This document shows positions 1 to 6,618 of a DNA stretch of 12,331 bases, in pieces. Every line of letters begins with the position of its first letter. Within the stretch, counting starts at the first letter, position 1. Under the pieces are notes generated by a model, which saw only the letters and a list, made by a program, of their open reading frames with translations, ran no database searches and was not told the DNA's origin. Source of the DNA: Lachnospiraceae bacterium (GTDB lineage: Bacteria; Bacillota; Clostridia; Lachnospirales; Lachnospiraceae). A program made the translations under genes and the position numbers. The stretch is from contig JAJQGR010000338.1 of NCBI GenBank assembly GCA_021200345.1, positions 1 to 12,331 on the forward strand. Direction: 5' to 3'.

Positions 1-176
1 CTCCCGTCCTTATGTCTGGCAGTGGCTCTGGCCTGCACCGGTACCGGTTTCCCCTCCTGATAAATACGGACATTCTCAACCGACGCAAGCTCCCCCTTTT
101 TTACCGGCAGTCCGATAAAGCAGGGCTCGGATATCCTCGGATAACGATATAATTTTTCAAATGTCAGATCAAACAT
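1..176 (-). CDS. N-terminal fragment of a PcRGLX/YetA-like protein (RIFT-barrel, candidate rhamnogalacturonan lyase), cut by the window edge
   Basis: An open frame starts with ATG at 176 and reads off the left end without a stop (58 codons). A ribosome binding site GAGGAAAG lies about 5 bases upstream and a sigma-A type promoter is further up. The visible protein begins MFDLTFEKLY and contains PCFIGLPVKKGEL, then VRIYQEGKPVPVQ, then ARATARHKDG. The order 'G-lP-kGel ... v.i...GkpVP.Q..atAr..DGs' is what I know from the N-terminal RIFT-barrel domain of PcRGLX/YetA-like proteins, which act on rhamnogalacturonan. No catalytic region is visible, so enzyme activity is inference. It could be another carbohydrate-active protein with the same N-terminal fold. 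The gene is separated from its upstream neighbour by a terminator, so it is probably its own transcription unit. Confidence 0.5.
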   Translation of the reverse strand, partial: MFDLTFEKLYRYPRISEPCFIGLPVKKGELASVENVRIYQEGKPVPVQARATARHKDG

Positions 177-213
177 CACTCTTTCCTCACTTCCCAGGTT
201 CGTGTTATTTTTC

Positions 214-242
214 AGTATACACAATAGAAAAGAAATTCACAA
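214..242 (-). promoter_or_regulatory. Sigma-A type promoter for the gene starting at 176
   Basis: On the minus strand TTGTGA (237-242) and TATACT (214-219) are separated by exactly 17 bases. The start codon is about 38 bases downstream of the -10 element. The -35 is weak (4 of 6) and the -10 good (5 of 6). Its T-rich upstream edge overlaps the tail of the preceding terminator. Confidence 0.5.
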
Positions 243-278
243 GCAAAATAACAGGCACCTCCTGCGCGGAGATGCCTG
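242..278 (-). terminator. Rho-independent terminator of the SH3b protein gene
   Basis: A hairpin has arms 252-262 and 268-278: CAGGCA pairs with TGCCTG and CTCC with GGAG, with one internal mismatch and a 5-base loop. On the minus strand it is followed by the T-rich tract TTATTTTGCTT. It lies about 50 bases past the stop codon of the SH3b gene. Confidence 0.75.
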
Positions 279-331
279 CCTGATCTTAAATCTGATTCTT
301 TGATATGCGAAAACCTATTCACAGCTGTTTT

Positions 332-1486
332 CTATTCCTGCTTTGTAACGTACTCTGAGGATACATAACCGATGGAACCGTTATACTTAATCTTGGAAAA
401 GCCTCCGGTCACATCCTCAATCCACTCAAGCACTTCCCCCTCAGAAACCTGTCCCAGCCTGTCGGCATCCACGCTGGCGGACACACGTACATTCACTGTA
501 GTGTTGGCCACCACATAACCATTGGTGGGCTCATCCTCCGCACTGCTGATAATCTCCAGATAATCAGTCTTCACATAGGCTTCCTGACCCTCATACTCAA
601 TCTGCGCCCAGCCATTCACCCGGATCTCGATCACATCCAGAGTCGTTCCTTTCTGGATGGTGCCTAATTTATCCGCGGCCGTGCTGTCAGAGGATCTGAC
701 ATTAATGGTATCTGTAGTCGTTGCCTGGCAGGATTTGGCCACAATCGTCTCATCGTCGCTCTCATCCTCCGAAGAGTCCTCCTCCGCGTCCGCTGTAGTG
801 TCAGAACTGGCCAGGGCCGTGCCCACCGCGTCGCGGATCTGGTTTACTGTCACTTCCAGGTAGGTGGCTATCTCTGTATCATTCTCCACCATCTCCTGAT
901 ATTCCTCGTCAATGGAATTTAACAGACTGATCACTGACTCATCGGAATTCAGCGCGTCAATGTAAGCTGACTCCTCGTCTGTCAATGTATCTTCATTGAT
1001 ATAATAATTCCCATCGGAATCCATGCAGACATACAGACAATAAATTCCCGGAACCAGCGTTTCCAGCCCGGGAAACTGTGCTCTTGCCGCGGCATAGACT
1101 ACATAACTGCTCTCTACCGGGCCAAGCTTGGTAAATACATTATATTCCGGAAAAGCGTCAATATACTTTCCCAGCTCTTCAATCCGGATTTTCTCCGTAT
1201 CCGTCACGTTGCTGCAGATCTCAATCATGGTATCCACATCTCCGTCGGCCAGAGCGCTCAGATATCTCTCGATCAGCTCATTGATTTCCGGATACTTATC
1301 CACTTCCAGGGGATTCTCAACACTGACCGCAGCTACAGCCGCTTCCGTAACGGTATCCTCTTCTTCCGTCTCCAGCTCAGCCACCACATCTTCTGCGTCG
1401 TTTTTATGATAGACCAGCATACCAGAAACAAAGACAGCCACTGCCAGTACAATAACCACTGAAAGTATCAGCATTCTTTTTTTCAT
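332..1486 (-). CDS. Membrane-anchored protein with two C-terminal SH3b domains
   Basis: The 384-residue product is predicted to be attached to the outer face of the membrane. A short basic start (MKKR) is followed by one hydrophobic segment (about residues 6-27), which is either an anchor or an uncleaved signal. Residues 30-55 are acidic and alanine/valine-rich, and residues 60-225 form a mostly helical acidic domain I do not recognise. An Asp/Glu/Ser-rich linker (about 230-248) leads to two bacterial SH3 domains at about 252-312 and 323-384. Both carry the hallmark pattern 'tvNVR.s.s...d.lG.v..G..l' (TINVRSS and TVNVRVS) and a Gly-Tyr/Ala-Tyr-Val ending. SH3b domains commonly bind peptidoglycan or cell-wall peptides, so a wall-associated role is likely, but the substrate is unknown. 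I chose ATG 1486 because AGGAG lies about 11 bases upstream. An in-frame ATG at 1519 has no ribosome binding site. The gene lies about 50 bases downstream of tRNA-Arg, with no terminator or obvious promoter between them. Confidence 0.85.
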   Translation of the reverse strand: MKKRMLILSVVIVLAVAVFVSGMLVYHKNDAEDVVAELETEEEDTVTEAAVAAVSVENPLEVDKYPEINELIERYLSALADGDVDTMIEICSNVTDTEKIRIEELGKYIDAFPEYNVFTKLGPVESSYVVYAAARAQFPGLETLVPGIYCLYVCMDSDGNYYINEDTLTDEESAYIDALNSDESVISLLNSIDEEYQEMVENDTEIATYLEVTVNQIRDAVGTALASSDTTADAEEDSSEDESDDETIVAKSCQATTTDTINVRSSDSTAADKLGTIQKGTTLDVIEIRVNGWAQIEYEGQEAYVKTDYLEIISSAEDEPTNGYVVANTTVNVRVSASVDADRLGQVSEGEVLEWIEDVTGGFSKIKYNGSIGYVSSEYVTKQE

Positions 1487-1520
1487 AGTAACCCCATCTC
1501 CTGCAATGTTTCCCCTCATG

Positions 1521-1647
1521 CAGGAAGCGGCGGAACGTGTCCGACAGGAATCGAACCTGCATTAAAGGCGTCGGAGGCCTTCGTTCTATCCATTAGACTA
1601 CGGACACAAAATTGTAATATGTTACAAAAGTATTACGCCGCTTCCTG
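1521..1647. repeat. Perfect 12-bp inverted repeat flanking the tRNA-Arg gene
   Basis: CAGGAAGCGGCG at 1521-1532 is the exact reverse complement of CGCCGCTTCCTG at 1636-1647. The 103 bases between them hold the whole tRNA plus a 28-base leader and a 3-4-base trailer. The leader itself can form a small hairpin (TTGTAA-CATA-TTACAA on the minus strand). In the minus-strand transcript the two arms would close a stem around the tRNA precursor. Confidence 0.85.
1536..1607 (-). tRNA. tRNA-Arg, anticodon CCG
   Basis: This 72-base minus-strand cloverleaf has acceptor arms GTGTCCG (1601-1607) and CGGACAC (1537-1543) that pair over 7 bp. The anticodon arm is AAGGC - CTCCGAC - GCCTT, giving anticodon CCG after the invariant U33, which reads the arginine codon CGG. 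The T arm is GCAGG - TTCGATT - CCTGT with one G-U pair. The D stem is imperfect, with a C-A mismatch. The discriminator base is G and no CCA is encoded, so it must be added after transcription. Confidence 0.95.
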
Positions 1648-1650
1648 TAA

Positions 1651-1679
1651 ATAATAGCACAGCTTTCTCCTGATGTAAA
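1651..1679 (-). promoter_or_regulatory. Sigma-A promoter of tRNA-Arg
   Basis: The minus strand carries TTTACA (1674-1679), 17 bases and TATTAT (1651-1656), with five of six matches in each hexamer. Transcription is predicted to start near 1643-1645, inside the left arm of the inverted repeat that flanks the tRNA. The SH3b gene is likely co-transcribed from here. Confidence 0.75.
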
Positions 1680-1708
1680 GAACTTTTTTTCAGTCCTTCA
1701 AAATTCCA

Positions 1709-2647
1709 TCAAAATTGCACGGATCCTGTTCCGGTTTGGAGTCCCGCAATCTCCAGTCTGTCCTCTCCGGAATGATAATAGTAAACATGATCAGACAATC
1801 TCTCTTCCAGAGACACTTCGTGCCTGTTCACATCCCGCACTGTCCTTTGCAGCAATTGCAGATCGGCGGCTCTGTGGGCAGGAATAAACAGAACTTCATG
1901 AATGGAGGAGGGCAACAGATAATATTCCTCCCCAATGGCTTCATACAGCCTTTTGGCAACCCCAGGCAAAAAAGCCATCACCGCTCCCCAGACTCCGGTA
2001 CGGTTTGTCAGCACATGGAGCCCAATGTGACTGTGCGGCAGGGGCTCAGGGAAAGACAGCATTTCATGCCTGTCCATCACCTCCTCTATGGCATTCCAGT
2101 ATATTCCATCTTTCTCAAGGCTGTTGCTCATTGCCCGTTCAAAAACCGTCTCTTTCGTCACTCCCCAATCCTGTAGATGTTCATTTGTAATCATAATCGT
2201 CCCCCGGATACCCGCATCCGCCCCCTGCACAAGATAATAAGCTGTCATGGCCAGGTCAAGAACCGGAACAAAGGGCGTCTGCTCCAACAGTTTTTCGTTT
2301 TGTTCGCGATGAAAGATTCTCATAAAAAGCTTCTCTGCCGCTCCCTCAAAGCTTTCCATATCAGAGATGTTTCCTTTCAGGAGACTGATGGTGTCCTTTG
2401 TCTCTTCCTCATAGATCATCCACAGCTTATCCGCGATCTTTTCCATCGCCATGCCCTGTTGAAAGTTCTTAAAAGAATCCTCCAGATAAATCACCGGAGA
2501 ACAAACGCAGCCTTCCTGTTCCATCAATAATCCCCACCGCTGTTTCCCATTCAGCTTTTGTTTATCTGTCAGGCTGATTTTTATCTTTTCTCCGGCCTGC
2601 TCTCTCATCAGGTGTAACATTTCTTCTCTGAATTCCCTGTAATACAT
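1709..2647 (-). CDS. DUF5688 family protein
   Basis: The 312-residue product is apparently soluble, with no signal peptide or membrane segment. It resembles the DUF5688 family, which I know mainly from Lachnospiraceae genomes. Family-like features are the N-terminal helix (YYREFREEMLHLM), a segment on 'unknown ligand' style NGKQRWGLLM, and PVIYLEDSFKNFQQG followed by the helix MEKIADKLWMIYEE. The C-terminal half contains YYLLPSSIHEVLFIPA, a pattern I recall as typical near the end of these proteins. Function is unknown, and nothing nearby assigns one. ATG 2647 is preceded by a perfect AGGAGG at only 4 bases. The gene lies between the efp terminator and the tRNA-Arg promoter, so it is probably monocistronic. 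I see no clear terminator behind it. Confidence 0.75.
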   Translation of the reverse strand: MYYREFREEMLHLMREQAGEKIKISLTDKQKLNGKQRWGLLMEQEGCVCSPVIYLEDSFKNFQQGMAMEKIADKLWMIYEEETKDTISLLKGNISDMESFEGAAEKLFMRIFHREQNEKLLEQTPFVPVLDLAMTAYYLVQGADAGIRGTIMITNEHLQDWGVTKETVFERAMSNSLEKDGIYWNAIEEVMDRHEMLSFPEPLPHSHIGLHVLTNRTGVWGAVMAFLPGVAKRLYEAIGEEYYLLPSSIHEVLFIPAHRAADLQLLQRTVRDVNRHEVSLEERLSDHVYYYHSGEDRLEIAGLQTGTGSVQF

Positions 2648-2688
2648 TGCGCCTCCTGTTTTTCATTGTAGGCTGTCCCTGATAGATA

Positions 2689-2717
2689 TTTATCATCACT
2701 GTAAGTTTATATAACAA
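2689..2717 (-). promoter_or_regulatory. Possible promoter of the DUF5688 gene
   Basis: The minus strand carries TTGTTA (2712-2717), 17 bases and GATAAA (2689-2694), with four matches in each hexamer. It lies between the efp terminator and the start codon, where a promoter is needed. The match is modest, and other AT-rich hexamers in the same gap could serve. Confidence 0.3.
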
Positions 2718-2720
2718 CGC

Positions 2721-2752
2721 AAAAAGGACAGCAGGTTATCCCTTACTGTCCT
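2721..2752 (-). terminator. Rho-independent terminator after efp
   Basis: Arms AGGACAG (2725-2731) and CTGTCCT (2746-2752) close a 7-bp stem. An inner AGG/CCT continuation surrounds a 5-base loop. On the minus strand a run of five T follows immediately. It lies about 50 bases past the efp stop and ends the aro-efp block. Confidence 0.85.
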
Positions 2753-2802
2753 GAAAGCCTCAGAAAATGTCTGAATACATGATGAACTCAACTCGCGGTT
2801 CT

Positions 2803-3360
2803 TTATGCTCTGGATAAATACTCCTTGGTACGGGTATCAATCTTGATCACATCACCGTTATTGATAAAGATCGGAACCTTGATAGTAGCGCCTGTCTCAA
2901 CGGTGGCCGGCTTGGTCACGTTGGTCGCGGTATTTCCCCTGACGCCCGGCTCAGTGTCGGTTACCTCCAGCTCCACAAACAGCGGCGGCTCGATGGAAAT
3001 CACCTTTTCCTTAAAGGAGCAGATCTTGCAGATTTCATTTTCTTTTACGAATTCCATGGAATCTCCCACGATCTCACTGCTGTACTCATACTGATCGTAG
3101 GTCTCCACATCCATAAAGCTGTACATGTCGCCGTCTTTAAACAAAAACTGCATGTCTTTCTTATCAATACGGGCAAGCGGATACTTGTCGGACGGGTTGA
3201 ACGTATCCTCAACCACGCCGCCGGAAATCACGTCCTTTAACTTCGTTCTCACAAACGGAGAACCCTTACCCGGCTTCACATGCAAAAAGTCCAGTACCAT
3301 ATATACGCTGTTTTTGTACTCAAATGTAATACCTTTTCTGAAATCGCCTGCATTTATCAT
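2803..3360 (-). CDS. efp: Translation elongation factor P
   Basis: EF-P enters the ribosomal E site and rescues ribosomes stalled at proline stretches. The 185-residue length is standard. The N-terminal KOW-like domain (MINAGDFRKGITFEYKNSVY) carries the loop HVKPGKGSPFV. Its tip lysine, K32, corresponds to the residue modified in other EF-Ps. The middle domain and C-terminal OB domain follow, with the conserved ending VPIFINNGDVIKIDTRTKEY at about 163-182. ATG 3360 has AGGAGG 7 bases upstream. The gene follows aroQ by 64 bases, can be read from the upstream operon, and also has its own promoter. No EF-P modification gene is visible here. In many related genomes an aminopeptidase gene (pepP) stands between aroQ and efp, but it is absent here. 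Confidence 0.98.
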   Translation of the reverse strand: MINAGDFRKGITFEYKNSVYMVLDFLHVKPGKGSPFVRTKLKDVISGGVVEDTFNPSDKYPLARIDKKDMQFLFKDGDMYSFMDVETYDQYEYSSEIVGDSMEFVKENEICKICSFKEKVISIEPPLFVELEVTDTEPGVRGNTATNVTKPATVETGATIKVPIFINNGDVIKIDTRTKEYLSRA

Positions 3361-3399
3361 AGCTTTTCCTCCTGAAGTTGTAACAAATATTCCTCATCT

Positions 3400-3428
3400 A
3401 GTCTACACGATTGTATGGGTTTTTTCAA
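3400..3428 (-). promoter_or_regulatory. Internal promoter for efp
   Basis: The minus strand carries TTGAAA (3423-3428), 17 bases and TAGACT (3400-3405). The -35 overlaps the aroQ stop codon. Predicted transcription would start about 30-35 bases before the efp start codon. This gives efp expression independent of the aro genes. Confidence 0.5.
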
Positions 3429-3892
3429 CTGTTTTTTTCATTTCCGGAATGATTTCCCTTATGAATCAGTTCAAGACACAGATCGATGGCGTCCAGATAG
3501 CCCAAAAGGCCGCGTCCATAAATCTGGGAATCGCAGGCGTCCCTGGTGACGGAATTCTGACGGAAAGCCTCTCTCTTTGTGATATCTGAAATATGGATCT
3601 CAATTTTAGGCACCGTAATACTGGCCAGAGCGTCCCGAATCGCGTAGCTGTAATGAGTATAAGCCCCCGGATTAATCACGATCCCGTCGGTAGAATCAAA
3701 ATACGCCGCCTGGATTCTGTCGATAATAGCGCCTTCATGATTGGACTGATACACCTCAATCTCCGCTCCCACCTGCCTGCCCTTATTTTCAATCATATTC
3801 AGAAGATAGTCGTAATCCTCATTTCCGTAGACGCTCTTTTCTCTGATGCCCAGAAAATTAAGATTGGGTCCATTGATCACCAGCAGTTTCAT
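3425..3892 (-). CDS. aroQ: Type II 3-dehydroquinate dehydratase
   Basis: This 155-residue enzyme removes water from 3-dehydroquinate to give 3-dehydroshikimate in the shikimate pathway. Type II dehydroquinases are cytoplasmic dodecamers unrelated to AroD. The signature motifs are in order: INGPNLNFLGIRE at the N-terminus followed by the flexible-lid tyrosine (SVYG), YQSNHEGAIID, NPGAYTHYSYAIRDAL, and KIEIHISDITKREAFRQNS, which has the catalytic His in EIHIS and the Arg of the lid/anchor region. ATG 3892 is preferred because the conserved MKLLVINGPN begins there and AGGAGG lies 9 bases upstream. An upstream in-frame ATG at 3916 would add 8 residues. The first 35 bases overlap the end of aroK, so translation is probably coupled. 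Confidence 0.97.
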   Translation of the reverse strand: MKLLVINGPNLNFLGIREKSVYGNEDYDYLLNMIENKGRQVGAEIEVYQSNHEGAIIDRIQAAYFDSTDGIVINPGAYTHYSYAIRDALASITVPKIEIHISDITKREAFRQNSVTRDACDSQIYGRGLLGYLDAIDLCLELIHKGNHSGNEKNS

Positions 3893-4400
3893 GTCTGTAC
3901 GCCTCCTGTAATTCATTGATCAGACGCTTTGTATCCCAGTCATCCACCCGCAGGATATGATCCGCGGCCGCTCTGTATATGGGATCCCTCTCCCTGATCA
4001 TCTGTTCAATTCTTGCTCTCGGATCACCGCACTGAAGCAGAGGTCTTGTCCTGTCGTCCTTTAATCGCTGATAAATCGTCTCCGGCTCCGCCTGCAGATA
4101 AACAGTAAAGCCCAGCTTTTTCATCAGCTCACGGTTCTCCATTCGAAGCGGAGTACCACCGCCTAAAGCCAGGACTCTGGGCTCTTTTTCCAGAAGCATG
4201 GTCTTCAGGCATTCCGTCTCTTTTTGACGGAAGTAATCCTCCCCATGGGCTGCAAAAATTTCGCTGACCGTCATGCCCTCTTTTAACTCAATCCATCTGT
4301 CTGTATCAATAAAACACTGCTGAAGCGGATAGCTGACAGCACAGCCCAGGGTGCTCTTGCCGCTTCCCATATAGCCGATTAAAATCAAGTGCGGTTTCAT
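3858..4400 (-). CDS. aroK: Shikimate kinase
   Basis: This 180-residue NMP-kinase-fold protein phosphorylates the 3-hydroxyl of shikimate with ATP. The Walker A loop is GYMGSGKST (residues 9-17). The shikimate-binding Asp is in IDTD (D34) and the binding Arg is R58 in GEDYFRQKE. The Gly-rich GGG motif is at 80-82, and the LID arginine segment is DDRTRPLL. The ATG lies one base after the aroE stop (TAG-G-ATG), with GAGGAG about 13 bases upstream, which suggests translational coupling. Its 3' end runs 35 bases into aroQ, an unusually long overlap. The last residues (about 170-180) are not conserved in the family as I know it. They look like an extension permitted by the overlap. Confidence 0.96.
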   Translation of the reverse strand: MKPHLILIGYMGSGKSTLGCAVSYPLQQCFIDTDRWIELKEGMTVSEIFAAHGEDYFRQKETECLKTMLLEKEPRVLALGGGTPLRMENRELMKKLGFTVYLQAEPETIYQRLKDDRTRPLLQCGDPRARIEQMIRERDPIYRAAADHILRVDDWDTKRLINELQEAYRHETAGDQWTQS

Positions 4401-4401
4401 C

Positions 4402-5289
4402 CTACAGCTTCATCTCCTCTTTGAATCTTCGGCGTACTCTCTCAACAGCCTCTTCGCCGACTTCCATTTCATTCCACAGCTCATAGGCGATCACGCCCTG
4501 ATACAGGAGCATATTCAGCCCATTGTACGCCCTGCCGCCGGCCTGTCTGACCAAACGCATAAATTTTGTCTCATAAGGATTATAAACCAGGTCAAAGCCT
4601 GTAGATATCTTCTCATAAAAGGCAGGATCCTCAATGACAGCCTGGTCCGTATTCGGGCTCATTCCCGTACTGGTAGCCTGAATACAGAGATATTTTCCAT
4701 CAGGAAGTGCGGAGTAATCAGAAAGGCTCCCTGCCGTCATCGGACACTCCGGATAAAGCCGGCGGATTTCGCATACAATTGCCTCCGCTTTGCTCAGGGT
4801 CCTGTTCAGCACAAAAACCTGTGCAGCGCCTTTGGAGGCCGTCATCATGGCCACCGCCCTGGCCGCGCCGCCGGCGCCAAGAATCATGATTCTTTCTCCT
4901 GCAATCCGGATCCCGTCCCTGGTCATAGCCCGGTACAGGCCCGGCATATCCGTATTATATCCCTTAAAGCCCTTCCCCTCTACCCTGACCAGAGTATTGA
5001 CCGCGCCAATTTTTGCCGCGAAATCATCTATTTCGGCCAAAGCAGGCAGGACTGCGGATTTGTGAGGGACCGTCACATTTAATCCTGCGATGCCCAGCGC
5101 ATAGGCACCTCTCACTGCCTCCACCGGATCCTCTGTCACCGGAAAGGCACCGTAAATCAGATTGTGGCCATAAAAATCAGCCAGAGTGTTGTGAATCAGC
5201 GGGGACAGTGTGTGCCCCACCGGATTGCCGATCAGGCCAAATATCCTGGTATGCCCATCTATTCCCGGCTTTCTTTTTGGTTCATCCAT
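4402..5289 (-). CDS. aroE: Shikimate dehydrogenase (NADP+)
   Basis: The 295-residue enzyme reduces 3-dehydroshikimate to shikimate. The N-terminal substrate domain shows GLIGNPVGHTLSPLIHN, then GLNVTVPHK with the catalytic lysine, then GYNTD with the catalytic aspartate. The Rossmann domain begins with ILGAGGAARAV and has VLNRT, typical of NADP selection. QATSTGMSP, DLVYNPYETKF and NGLNMLLYQG complete the family motifs. I chose ATG 5289 because GGGGGA lies about 7-8 bases upstream. An in-frame TTG at 5304 has no convincing ribosome binding site. The gene is 50 bases downstream of yqeG and 1 base upstream of aroK. Confidence 0.96.
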   Translation of the reverse strand: MDEPKRKPGIDGHTRIFGLIGNPVGHTLSPLIHNTLADFYGHNLIYGAFPVTEDPVEAVRGAYALGIAGLNVTVPHKSAVLPALAEIDDFAAKIGAVNTLVRVEGKGFKGYNTDMPGLYRAMTRDGIRIAGERIMILGAGGAARAVAMMTASKGAAQVFVLNRTLSKAEAIVCEIRRLYPECPMTAGSLSDYSALPDGKYLCIQATSTGMSPNTDQAVIEDPAFYEKISTGFDLVYNPYETKFMRLVRQAGGRAYNGLNMLLYQGVIAYELWNEMEVGEEAVERVRRRFKEEMKL

Positions 5290-5339
5290 AAGCGTATCCC
5301 CCAAATGATCTTATCTATCCGTTCGTAAGTATGGCGCTC

Positions 5340-5849
5340 TCATATTGCGCCGGCCTGTGTTCTCTTTCGATAGGCCCTGAGTACCGGTTTCTCCAGCTGA
5401 CGCTTTATTACAATCTGAATCTCTTCTGTCTTTGTCATGGGCTCCACAAGAATACTGTATATGCCCAGCCGCACAGCGCCCCATACATCTGTAAAAAGCT
5501 GATCTCCCACAAAAAGCGTAGTCTGAGGGACAGCGCCTGTAATCCGCATGGCCCTCTCGTATCCGCCCCGCAGTGGTTTATTGGCTTTTGCCACATAGCC
5601 GATTCCGCAGTCACGGGCAAAGCTCTCGACCCGCGGTCCCTGATTATTGGAGATGACCATGATCTGAAAGCCGATTTTTTTTAACGCATTTAAAAATTCC
5701 CTGCACTCCTCAGTAGCCGGCGCGTCCGGATACACCAGCGTATTATCAATATCAAAGAGTACCGTTCGGTATCCCTTTTCGTAAAAATCCCCGTATGGGA
5801 CGTCCCATGCTCTTTTTACCATGGCATCCGGGAAAAACTTTTCCAACAT
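5340..5849 (-). CDS. yqeG: YqeG-type HAD-superfamily (IIIA) phosphatase
   Basis: This is a 169-residue cytoplasmic HAD hydrolase. Motif I is FDIDNTLV, with the nucleophile and acid/base Asp pair. Motif II is VISNN, motif III is the lysine in AKANKP, and motif IV is GDQLFTDV. The N-terminal MLEKFFPDAMVKRAWDV is typical of YqeG proteins. The physiological substrate is not established, although related proteins have been linked to phosphatidylglycerophosphate phosphatase-like activity. AGGGGA lies about 5 bases before ATG 5849. The gene starts 18 bases after the nrdR stop and precedes aroE, a gene order common in Clostridia. Confidence 0.92.
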   Translation of the reverse strand: MLEKFFPDAMVKRAWDVPYGDFYEKGYRTVLFDIDNTLVYPDAPATEECREFLNALKKIGFQIMVISNNQGPRVESFARDCGIGYVAKANKPLRGGYERAMRITGAVPQTTLFVGDQLFTDVWGAVRLGIYSILVEPMTKTEEIQIVIKRQLEKPVLRAYRKRTQAGAI

Positions 5850-5867
5850 ATTCGTCCCCTGATCCCA

Positions 5868-6323
5868 CTATTGATCCGCCAGAAGCTTCTTTAGCTCCGC
5901 CATAAAGGTATCCGCGTCCTTAAACTCCCGGTATACGGAAGCGAAACGCACATAGGCGACCATGTCCAGATCCCTGAGCTTGCCCATGACCATTTCCCCA
6001 ATATCCGTGGAAAGCACTTCCGCCTGCTCTCTGGCGTAAATCGCAGTTTCAACCTCATTTACCGCCTGAGAAATCTGTGCGGAGCTGACCGGCCGTTTAT
6101 GGCAGGCTCTGAGGACCCCCTGCTCCAGCTTGGCACGGTCATATACCTCTCTGGTCTGATCTTTTTTAATCACCATAACAGGAAAGGTTTCCACTTTCTC
6201 ATAGGTGGTAAAGCGCTTGCCGCAGGACTCGCAAATCCGCCTCCTGCGAATGGAATTGCTCTCTTCCACCGGTCTGGAATCAACCACCCTGATATTCTCA
6301 CTGGCACAAAACGGACACTTCAT
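5868..6323 (-). CDS. nrdR: Transcriptional repressor NrdR
   Basis: NrdR binds (d)ATP and represses ribonucleotide reductase genes by binding NrdR boxes. The 151-residue length is standard. The zinc ribbon has C3, C6, C31 and C34 (MKCPFC and CESCGKRF), with the basic RRRR stretch before the second pair. The ATP-cone follows at about 49-139: VIKKDQTREVYDRAKLEQGV through YVRFASVYREF. ATG 6323 begins the invariant MKCPFC and has GGAGG 6 bases upstream. An upstream ATG at 6341 would add six residues and break the family start. No ribonucleotide reductase gene or obvious NrdR box is in the window, so its targets lie elsewhere. Confidence 0.97.
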   Translation of the reverse strand: MKCPFCASENIRVVDSRPVEESNSIRRRRICESCGKRFTTYEKVETFPVMVIKKDQTREVYDRAKLEQGVLRACHKRPVSSAQISQAVNEVETAIYAREQAEVLSTDIGEMVMGKLRDLDMVAYVRFASVYREFKDADTFMAELKKLLADQ

Positions 6324-6351
6324 GGAACGCCTCCAAAACAATAATAATCAT

Positions 6352-6380
6352 AATATAGCAAAAACTCTATCTTGCGTCAA
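6352..6380 (-). promoter_or_regulatory. Sigma-A promoter of the nrdR-yqeG-aro operon
   Basis: The minus strand carries TTGACG (6375-6380), 17 bases and TATATT (6352-6357), five of six matches in each hexamer. The -35 lies within the last codons of ylmC. Predicted transcription begins around 20 bases before the nrdR start codon. Confidence 0.75.
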
Positions 6381-6597
6381 CCAGAATAATATCAGGCCCG
6401 ATCTGGCAGATTTCATTAAAATCCAGCACATAATCCGGTTCCGGAGAAAAGAAGAAGCTGCATTTTGAGCCGCAGGGCACAAAAAATTTCCGAACACAGC
6501 CCGTACGCGGATCAAATTCCAGATCCTGTATTTTCCCCAGCTTTTTACAGTCCTTGATATCTATGACCTCTTTATTTTTCAATTCCGAAAACAACAT
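6367..6597 (-). CDS. YlmC/YmxH family PRC-barrel sporulation protein
   Basis: The 76-residue protein is one small beta-rich PRC-barrel domain. It starts MLFSELKNKEVIDI, has KLGKIQDLEFDPRTG in the middle and ends NEICQIGPDIILVD, the layout of the YlmC/YmxH family. Members are small sporulation-associated proteins of uncertain function, usually close to sigG, as here. ATG 6597 has AAGGAG 8 bases upstream. Longer in-frame extensions run antisense through the start of sigG and have no family support. The gene diverges from sigG, and its promoter overlaps the sigG promoter on the opposite strand. A 43-base gap with a strong promoter separates it from nrdR. Confidence 0.88.
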   Translation of the reverse strand: MLFSELKNKEVIDIKDCKKLGKIQDLEFDPRTGCVRKFFVPCGSKCSFFFSPEPDYVLDFNEICQIGPDIILVDAR

Positions 6598-6618
6598 AAA
6601 GGAATCTCCTTTTTCTTT

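Noticed and set aside
657..1409. Plus-strand open frames opposite the SH3b gene
   Set aside because: They are Ser/Val-rich mirror frames of the acidic coding sequence, with no ribosome binding sites or recognisable domains.
4707..5291. Plus-strand open frames opposite aroE
   Set aside because: They are antisense shadows of a well-supported gene, with no family features or start signals.
5290..5304. TTG start for aroE, five residues upstream
   Set aside because: It has no Shine-Dalgarno site, whereas GGGGGA lies at the right distance before ATG 5289.
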